44,970 nt of DNA, from contig CAMTOS010000014.1 of NCBI GenBank assembly GCA_947074195.1, positions 1 to 44,970 of the forward strand. Reading direction: 5' to 3'. A program made the position numbers and the translations under genes. The notes beneath the pieces are model-generated. The model was not told where the DNA came from. It did not search any database and worked only from the letters and a program-made list of their open reading frames with translations. Positions 35,610-41,089 of this stretch are shown here, in pieces (position 1 is the stretch's first letter; the number at the start of each line of letters is the position of its first letter). Source of the stretch: an uncultured Bacteroides sp. (GTDB taxonomy: Bacteria > Bacteroidota > Bacteroidia > Bacteroidales > Bacteroidaceae).

Positions 35610-36656
35610 TTATTTTACGATTTGCCAACGTCCGGTTTTTCGCGAGCCAATTCTTACAATATGGTTCGTCGATTTAAGCATAGCGATTTCACGTTCGGCA
35701 GTCGGTTTACTAATCTTTAATTTGACAGCAATTTCATCGACTGTAATATCCGGTTTTTTAGTGATCAGCTTTATCAATTTCTCCTGACGGGAAGTAAGTT
35801 GCATATCTTCTTTTAAAACATCATTTATCCCATCATTTAATCCATCATAATTGTAAGGAATAAAATCATCATTTATTGATGCTTTATAATTGGCTATAAT
35901 CAGTTCAATATTACGGATATGCTCATCAAGCATAAAAGCCCGGAAAATGTTTAAATCCTCTTTTTCACGTGTAGCAATCAAAGCCTCAATATATTCGGCC
36001 TTACTGTTTTTATTGATAACAGAGGGTAAAAGATTAAACTCAAATTGCAACTGATTCATCAGCAGTCTCGCCATTCGTCCGTTTCCATCGGCCCATGGAT
36101 GTATCGTTACCAGTTGAAAATGGACATCAAAACTAAGATAGTATGCTTCTACAACATCGGCAGGATTCAAAGATTTACGGCGTTCATTTATATGTACACA
36201 AAGTTCTTCTAATTTCTGAGGGATTTTTGTAAAGTTCATATATGACCGGCCACCTACTCCGGCTGTCACATTCAATAACCTGAGATCACCATCAGAAGAA
36301 GAAAAATCGCCTAAAGCAGTTTTATAAATAGTTCCTGTATTTTTAAGAATAACCGAAGCCAGATGTTTTAATGAAGAGACAGATATATCTGCATGATTCC
36401 GCGCATAATTGATGCTTTGCTCATAGGCAGCTTTCAGATCGAGGTTCATTAATTGCTCGTTCATAGAACGCCCTTTGGCCGGAATGCCTTCATCGAACAA
36501 TAGCTGATTTTCGATTTCGGTAACCGTTGAACCTTCGATTGCAGTGGAATGAGTAATCAGCGAATAAAGATAAAATTTATCATAATCAATCTGCTGACCG
36601 ATTCCAAGCTTTTCATACGCTGAGATTAAATCAATTAATTTCTGTACTTTATTCAT
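35610..36656 (-). CDS. Fic domain protein (AMPylation-type) with winged helix
   Basis: From the ATG at 36656 the product is 348 residues (MNKVQKLIDLISAYEK); the upstream ATG at 36731 would add 25 residues unlike the family. The Fic motif HPWADGNGRMARLLMN starts at His186 and is complete. Earlier, residues 37-42 read STAIEG, matching the inhibitory (S/T)xxxE(G/N) motif that blocks ATP in self-inhibited Fic proteins. The C-terminal part (about 280-348) is a winged helix (PDITVDEIAVKLKISKPTAEREIAML). Most such proteins transfer AMP to a protein target; here the target is unknown. No separate antitoxin gene is adjacent. A 38-bp stretch of its coding sequence (35810-35847) recurs exactly upstream of the gene. 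It seems unrelated to pectin use. Confidence 0.92.
   Translation of the reverse strand: MNKVQKLIDLISAYEKLGIGQQIDYDKFYLYSLITHSTAIEGSTVTEIENQLLFDEGIPAKGRSMNEQLMNLDLKAAYEQSINYARNHADISVSSLKHLASVILKNTGTIYKTALGDFSSSDGDLRLLNVTAGVGGRSYMNFTKIPQKLEELCVHINERRKSLNPADVVEAYYLSFDVHFQLVTIHPWADGNGRMARLLMNQLQFEFNLLPSVINKNSKAEYIEALIATREKEDLNIFRAFMLDEHIRNIELIIANYKASINDDFIPYNYDGLNDGINDVLKEDMQLTSRQEKLIKLITKKPDITVDEIAVKLKISKPTAEREIAMLKSTNHIVRIGSRKTGRWQIVK
35810..35847. repeat. 38-bp exact direct repeat, copy inside fic
   Basis: This stretch encodes the DGLNDGINDVLK segment of the Fic protein (about residues 271-282). It recurs without mismatch at 36733-36770. The segment itself is internally repetitive (CATCATTTA-type 12-bp units), which would favour slippage or recombination. 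Confidence 0.9.
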
Positions 36657-36732
36657 AATCTTTGCATTACAGAGAATAACACAAAGGTAATCATTTAAAG
36701 ATAGTGGTGGCATATTTGTCACCAAAAACACG

Positions 36733-36770
36733 CTTTTAAAACATCATTTATCCCATCATTTAATCCATCA
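36733..36770. repeat. 38-bp exact direct repeat, copy between glsA and fic
   Basis: This is the second copy of the 38-bp stretch inside fic. It begins at the glutaminase stop codon (36768-36770) and runs into the fic 5-prime region. Read in the fic frame it gives DGLNDGINDVLK and then a stop soon after, so it looks like a fragment of a fic-type 3-prime region. Confidence 0.88.
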
Positions 36771-37733
36771 CTTCACTATATTAATCTGTTTTCCATTAAA
36801 AACATTCAGCCCGAGATTGTTCATAATGTGTTTAATGGCCAGCTGAGCTTTCACCGAATTGCCCGATTCATCAATAGGAGGCGCGAAGGCAGAGATACCC
36901 ATTACGCCGGGCATCACCCCCATGATGCCACCACCCACTCCGGTTTTGGCAGGGATGCCCGAAGTATACATCCAGTCGCCAGAGTGTTCATAGAATCCTA
37001 CGGTTGCAATAAGCGAAGTGACCGGCGCTGCCAGTTCTTCGTGAAAGACTTGCTTTTTGGTGACCGGATTGAATCCTTCGTTGGCAATAGTGGCACCGGT
37101 AATGGCAAGCTGTGTTGCGGTAACGCCGAGCGAACACTGGCGGGTATAAAGATCGAGCGCCATTTCAGGGTCGTCGTAAATGCGGTTATAGTTTTTAAGC
37201 AACCAGGTGATGGAGCGATTATTGAAATTAGTTTCCGATTCTGATTTATAGAGTTCTTCAATCAACTTTGGAGCTGAACCGGCCAGTTCAGTAATAATCT
37301 TCACAATGGCAGCCCACTTCGCTTCCGGATTGCCTACGGGTTGTACCATTGAACAGGCGGTGATGGCACCGGCATTTACCAGCGGAGTAGACGGGTGATT
37401 GTTTTCCTGCAAAATGGCAAGCAAAGAGTTGAACGGAAGTCCGGTAGCATCGGCACCAATCATGCCAAGTATTTGCTGAACACCGTATTGCTGTAATATT
37501 AAAATGGCGGTGTGTACTTTCGAAACAGATTCGATGCCAAATATATAATCTGTGTCGCCAATGGTAATGGTCTCACCATTTAACAGGCATATACTGATGC
37601 CAAATAAATCTTTATCTACTCCCGATAAGAATGGAATGTAGTCGGCATTCTTGCCATCGGTGTTGGTTTTTACTTGTTCATAAGCCTGTTGCACGACTTC
37701 TTTAATCTGCGAAACGGATATATTCTTAATCAT
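36768..37733 (-). CDS. glsA: Glutaminase A
   Basis: The product is 321 residues, cytoplasmic, with no signal peptide. It shows the serine-lysine motif of the glutaminase family (Ser69-V-S-Lys72 in GIESVSKVH), plus PLVNAGAITACSMV, NYNRIYDDPEMALDLYTRQCSLGVTATQLA and the substrate-loop segment SGIPAKTGVGGGIMGVMPG. Glutaminase hydrolyses L-glutamine to glutamate and ammonia and is linked to nitrogen balance and acid tolerance in enteric bacteria. The length matches the family. It is transcribed away from the L-galactose operon, with 343 bases between their start codons, and is followed by fic. A 38-bp repeat overlaps its stop codon. No shared PUL element lies in front of it. Confidence 0.95.
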   Translation of the reverse strand: MIKNISVSQIKEVVQQAYEQVKTNTDGKNADYIPFLSGVDKDLFGISICLLNGETITIGDTDYIFGIESVSKVHTAILILQQYGVQQILGMIGADATGLPFNSLLAILQENNHPSTPLVNAGAITACSMVQPVGNPEAKWAAIVKIITELAGSAPKLIEELYKSESETNFNNRSITWLLKNYNRIYDDPEMALDLYTRQCSLGVTATQLAITGATIANEGFNPVTKKQVFHEELAAPVTSLIATVGFYEHSGDWMYTSGIPAKTGVGGGIMGVMPGVMGISAFAPPIDESGNSVKAQLAIKHIMNNLGLNVFNGKQINIVK

Positions 37734-37888
37734 AGGGTCGACTATTTAGGAACAAACTGATAGGTCTATATTTTTTCAATAAACATACATTTTTAAAATT
37801 TATTCTTTGATATCCCAAGGTTTAAATCTTACAGTTTAAGCTATTAAACATATTTTCCCCATCTCTCGTTAACGTTTATTTAGTTTAG

Positions 37889-37976
37889 TGCATAGCCTTC
37901 TGCACTTTTCTGCATAGCCTTTGGCACTGTAGTGCATAGCCTTCTGCAACAAATTGCCAAAGGCTTGGCAGCAAAT
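37889..37976. repeat. Four-unit intergenic array with 22-bp period (array 2)
   Basis: Sixteen-base units start at 37889, 37911, 37933 and 37955, exactly 22 bases apart with six-base spacers. Units 1 and 3 are identical (TGCATAGCCTTCTGCA), and with flanking bases share an 18-bp exact repeat (37887-37904, 37931-37948). Unit 2 is TGCATAGCCTTTGGCA. Unit 4 is TGCCAAAGGCTTGGCA, which is the core in reverse orientation. Each unit is bounded by complementary ends, so it can fold on itself. Confidence 0.75.
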
Positions 37977-38009
37977 CTTCAAAAGGAGAACAAAAAGCGC
38001 CCTGTTTAT

Positions 38010-38036
38010 TAGTACAAAACCAGCGATAACTACGTC
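38010..38036 (+). promoter_or_regulatory. Putative PUL operator, 27-bp variant, upstream of the L-galactose operon
   Basis: On the plus strand the site is TAGTACAAAA-N13-CGTC, with 40 bases to the ATG at 38077. It has the AGTACAAA half and the CGTC half of the element seen before the pectin genes, in the same orientation relative to its gene and at a similar distance. The spacing is one base longer, as at 16512-16538. Confidence 0.42.
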
Positions 38037-38076
38037 TTTTATGGTAGATGAAAAACATTTTAAATCAGTAATATAT

Positions 38077-39009
38077 ATGAAATACAATGAGATAGGAAAT
38101 ACCGGCATGAAAGTATCTGAACTCAGCTTCGGCGCATCGTCATTAGGGGGTGTGTTTCATTCGATTAAGGAACATGAGGCAATCGATGCGGTTTATACGG
38201 CCATCGATATGGGTATCAACTTTATCGACGTATCTCCTTACTACGGACACTACAAAGCTGAAACCGTTCTGGGTAAGGCATTAAAAGAAATTCCACGCGA
38301 CAAATATTATCTTTCTACGAAGGTTGGACGCTATGGCGAGAATGGAGTGAACCTCTGGGATTACAGTGCTAAACGTGCGCAGGAGAGTGTTTACGAAAGC
38401 ATGGAACGACTAAACATCGATTATATCGACCTTATCAATGTGCACGATGTGGAGTTTTCGGATATGAATCAGGTGGTGAACGAGACGTTACCGGCTTTGG
38501 TGGAATTGCGCGAGAAAGGCATTGTGAGACATGTGGGGATTACAGATCTTCAGTTGGAAAACCTGCAATGGGTGATTGACAGAGCGCCGGAAGGCAGCAT
38601 TGAATCGGTGTTGAGTTTTTGCCACTATTGTCTGAATGATGATAAACTGGGTGACTATCTGGATTACTTCAAATCGAAAAACATCGGAGTGATCAATGCT
38701 TCGCCTCTTTCAATGGGGTTGCTTAGCGAACGTGGTGTGCCTGCCTGGCATCCGGCTCCGGAGGCTTTGGTGAAGGCTTGTCAGAAAGCGGCTGAATATT
38801 GTAAGGAAAAGAATTATCCGATTGAAAAACTGGCATTCCAGTACGCAGTGAGCAACCCGGAAATCAGTACGACTTTGTTCAGTACTTCTAACCCTGCCAA
38901 TGTGAAAAAGAGTGTGGGTTATTTGTCTGAGCCTATCGACTGGGAAATGGTGAAAGCGGTGAAGGAAATCATTGGCGACCAGCAACGTGTTTGGTGGAAG
39001 AATTCGTAA
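38077..39009 (+). CDS. Aldo/keto reductase, L-galactose dehydrogenase-like
   Basis: The product is 310 residues, cytoplasmic. The start MKYNEIGNTGMKVSELSFGA matches the family's N-terminus, so the ATG at 38077 is used. The catalytic tetrad of aldo/keto reductases is present: Asp and Tyr in FIDVSPYYG, Lys in YLSTKVGRYG, His in LINVHDVEF. Long stretches (SMERLNIDYIDL, VVNETLPALVELREKG, LSFCHYCLND, IGVINASPLSMGLLSERG) closely follow plant L-galactose dehydrogenase as I remember it. The expected reaction is L-galactose plus NAD(P) to L-galactono-lactone. Together with the lactonase-like and dehydrogenase genes that follow, it matches the L-galactose pathway described for Bacteroides vulgatus. L-fucose is a possible alternative substrate. 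Confidence 0.9.
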   Translation: MKYNEIGNTGMKVSELSFGASSLGGVFHSIKEHEAIDAVYTAIDMGINFIDVSPYYGHYKAETVLGKALKEIPRDKYYLSTKVGRYGENGVNLWDYSAKRAQESVYESMERLNIDYIDLINVHDVEFSDMNQVVNETLPALVELREKGIVRHVGITDLQLENLQWVIDRAPEGSIESVLSFCHYCLNDDKLGDYLDYFKSKNIGVINASPLSMGLLSERGVPAWHPAPEALVKACQKAAEYCKEKNYPIEKLAFQYAVSNPEISTTLFSTSNPANVKKSVGYLSEPIDWEMVKAVKEIIGDQQRVWWKNS

Positions 39010-39020
39010 ATCCCGGAACT

Positions 39021-39953
39021 ATGAATTATACAATTATTGATGCCCATGCGCATTTGTGGTTAAAGCAAGATGCTCTGGTCGATGATCTCCCGGTGAAAAC
39101 GCTGGACAATGGTCGCAGCTATTTTATGGATGGGGTGCGCCAGATGCTTCCGCCGTTTATGATTGATGGTGTGAATAGTGCCGAAGTGTTTATCTCGAAT
39201 ATGGACTATGCACAGGTATCGGCAGCAGTGATCACGCAGGAGTTTATTGATGGAATGCAGAACGATTATCTGGAAGATGTGATGAGACGTTTTCCGCATC
39301 GTTTCTTTGTCTGCGGTATGTGCGAATTTCGCAAACCGGGTTTCTTTGAAGAGGGCAAGCAACTGATTGACCGTGGTTTTAAAGCGATTAAAATACCGGC
39401 ACAACGTCTGCTTCTGAAGGAAGGGCGAGTGATGCTGAACTCTCCTGAAATGATGCAACTCTTTCACTATATGGAAGAACGCGGCATTATTCTGTCTATC
39501 GATATGGCCGATGGTGCTATTCAGGTGGATGAAATGAAAGAGGTGATTCAGGAGTGCCCGGAACTTAAGATCGCTATCGGCCATTTTTGTATGGTGACCC
39601 GCAAGGATTGTGAGGAGCAGATTAAACTGGCACTGAACAAGAATGTGATGATTGAATCGGGTGGTATTACCTGGCTGTACAATGACGAATTCTATCCTTT
39701 CCCGAGTGCAGTGAAAGCGATACGCAAAGCAGCAGATATGGTAGGCATGGAGAAACTGATGTGGGGATCGGATTATCCGCGAACCATTACGGCAATTACC
39801 TATAGAATGTCGTATGACTTCCTGATCAAATCGAATGAGTTTACCGAAAAGGAACTGGCAATGTTTTTGGGCGAAAATGCCATCAACTTCTATGGCTTCG
39901 ACCCGAAGAAACTTTATCATCCTGAATATATAAAGAATATGTCTGAGGACTAA
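39021..39953 (+). CDS. Amidohydrolase-superfamily lactonase, probable L-galactono-lactonase
   Basis: The product is 310 residues, cytoplasmic. The ATG at 39021 is preferred to 38991 because MNYTIIDAHAHLWL begins directly with the metal-binding HxH (His9, His11) and avoids overlap with the previous gene; 11 bases separate them. The barrel shows FKAIKIPAQRL, ILSIDMADGAIQVDE, LKIAIGHFCMV (His) and LMWGSDYPRTI (Asp), the usual amidohydrolase metal and acid positions. Family members hydrolyse lactones, among other things. Between an L-galactose dehydrogenase-like and an aldonate dehydrogenase-like gene, the logical substrate is L-galactono-1,5-lactone. It could also act on related L-sugar lactones. 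Confidence 0.82.
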   Translation: MNYTIIDAHAHLWLKQDALVDDLPVKTLDNGRSYFMDGVRQMLPPFMIDGVNSAEVFISNMDYAQVSAAVITQEFIDGMQNDYLEDVMRRFPHRFFVCGMCEFRKPGFFEEGKQLIDRGFKAIKIPAQRLLLKEGRVMLNSPEMMQLFHYMEERGIILSIDMADGAIQVDEMKEVIQECPELKIAIGHFCMVTRKDCEEQIKLALNKNVMIESGGITWLYNDEFYPFPSAVKAIRKAADMVGMEKLMWGSDYPRTITAITYRMSYDFLIKSNEFTEKELAMFLGENAINFYGFDPKKLYHPEYIKNMSED

Positions 39954-39977
39954 ATACAATAATCTAAATAGAATACA

Positions 39978-40994
39978 ATGAAAGCAGTACAAATAACACA
40001 ACCTTCTGAAATGAAGGTGATTGATATAGACAAACCAACAATAGAAGATGGCAAAATACTGGTCCGCATTAAATATGTGGGCTTTTGCGGTTCCGACTTA
40101 AATACGTTCCTCGGCAAGAATCCGATGGTGAAAATGCCGATTATCCCCGGTCATGAAGTAGGTGCAGTAATTGAGGAAGTGGGCAATGGTGTTCCTGCCG
40201 ATTTTAAACCGGGCATGAATGTAACGCTGAATCCATATACGAGTTGTGGCAACTGTTCCTCTTGCCGTAATGGCAGAGTGAATGCCTGCCAGTTTAATGA
40301 AACTTTTGGTGTGCAACGTGATGGTGTGATGTGCGAATATGCACTTGTGCCCTGGGAAAAAGTGATTCCGGTGCACCATCTTTCGGCTCGCGAATGTGCG
40401 CTTATCGAACCGATGAGTGTTGGTTTTCATGCAGTATCACGCTGCGATGTGACCGATAATGAAACGGTGATGGTGATTGGTTGTGGCATGATTGGTATGG
40501 GTGCCATTGTGCGTGCATCGCTTCGCGGCGCTATCGTTATTGCAGTAGATATTGATGATGAAAAGCTGGAGCTGGCAAAGAAGTGCGGTGCAGCGTTTAC
40601 CATCAATTCGAAGACAGAGGATGTGCATGAGGCGGTTCAGCGCATTACCGAAAACATGGGTGCCAATGTAGTGATTGAGGCAGTTGGAAGTCCGGCAACT
40701 TATGTAATGGCAGTGAATGAAGCGGCTTTTACGGGACGTGTGGTGTGCATTGGTTATGCTAAAAGCGAAGTGGCGTTCCAGACGAAGTTCTTTGTACAAA
40801 AGGAACTGGATATCCGTGGCTCAAGAAATGCAATGCCGAATGATTTCAGAGCGGTAATTCACTATCTGGAACAATGTAACTGTCCGGTGGAATCGTTGAT
40901 CTCGGCTGTGGTGAAACCCGAAGAGGCGGTTGATGCCATGAAGAAATGGGTGGAAGATCCCGGAAAAGTCTTCCGTATCTTAGTGGAATTCTAA
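39978..40994 (+). CDS. Zinc-dependent alcohol dehydrogenase, probable L-galactonate 5-dehydrogenase
   Basis: The product is 338 residues, cytoplasmic, in the medium-chain zinc dehydrogenase family. Catalytic zinc ligands Cys37 (GFCGSD) and His59-Glu60 (PGHEVGAV) are present. The structural zinc site has four cysteines, Cys90, 93, 96 and 104 (SCGNCSSCRNGRVNAC). The nucleotide fold has VMVIGCGMIGMGAIV. In the family, L-galactonate dehydrogenases make D-tagaturonate, which enters hexuronate catabolism through tagaturonate reductase. It begins 24 bases after the lactonase and ends the operon before a strong hairpin. Other L-idonate or threonine-type substrates are possible, but the gene order supports L-galactonate. 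Confidence 0.86.
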   Translation: MKAVQITQPSEMKVIDIDKPTIEDGKILVRIKYVGFCGSDLNTFLGKNPMVKMPIIPGHEVGAVIEEVGNGVPADFKPGMNVTLNPYTSCGNCSSCRNGRVNACQFNETFGVQRDGVMCEYALVPWEKVIPVHHLSARECALIEPMSVGFHAVSRCDVTDNETVMVIGCGMIGMGAIVRASLRGAIVIAVDIDDEKLELAKKCGAAFTINSKTEDVHEAVQRITENMGANVVIEAVGSPATYVMAVNEAAFTGRVVCIGYAKSEVAFQTKFFVQKELDIRGSRNAMPNDFRAVIHYLEQCNCPVESLISAVVKPEEAVDAMKKWVEDPGKVFRILVEF

Positions 40995-41017
40995 ATTTGA
41001 TCATACTTGTATAAAAG

Positions 41018-41063
41018 AAACCGGCTAAAAGGAGATGTTTTAATTCTCACTTTTAGCCGGTTT
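41018..41063. terminator. Bidirectional terminator between convergent genes
   Basis: A 14-bp perfect stem pairs 41018-41031 with 41050-41063 (core AACCGGCTAAAA / TTTTAGCCGGTT) around an 18-base loop. T-rich sequence follows on both strands. It lies between the stop codons of the dehydrogenase (40994, plus) and the GH2 gene (41090, minus), so it can serve both. Confidence 0.92.
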
Positions 41064-41089
41064 TAGTTTAACCATTAAACTGTATCTTG

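Larger units (their letters stand above)
37734..38076. other. 343-base divergent intergenic region
   Basis: This separates glsA (minus) from the L-galactose operon (plus). It is AT-rich near glsA. It contains the second 22-bp-period array (37889-37976) and a 27-bp operator-like site (38010-38036). A reading frame extending the aldo-keto reductase upstream to 37954 is not convincing because it has no family similarity. Confidence 0.6.

Noticed and set aside
35610..37733. Toxin-antitoxin operon of fic with glsA
   Set aside because: glsA is an ordinary glutaminase, and the Fic protein carries its own inhibitory motif, so no separate antitoxin is needed or seen.
37954..38076. Extended N-terminus of the aldo/keto reductase
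   Set aside because: The extra 41 residues have no family similarity and would cover the operator-like site and the end of the repeat array; MKYNEIGNTG at 38077 is the natural start.
39060..40001. 313-codon minus-strand frame opposite the lactonase gene
   Set aside because: Antisense to a gene with a clear family match. The composition (His, Phe and Ile rich) is that of a reverse-strand shadow.
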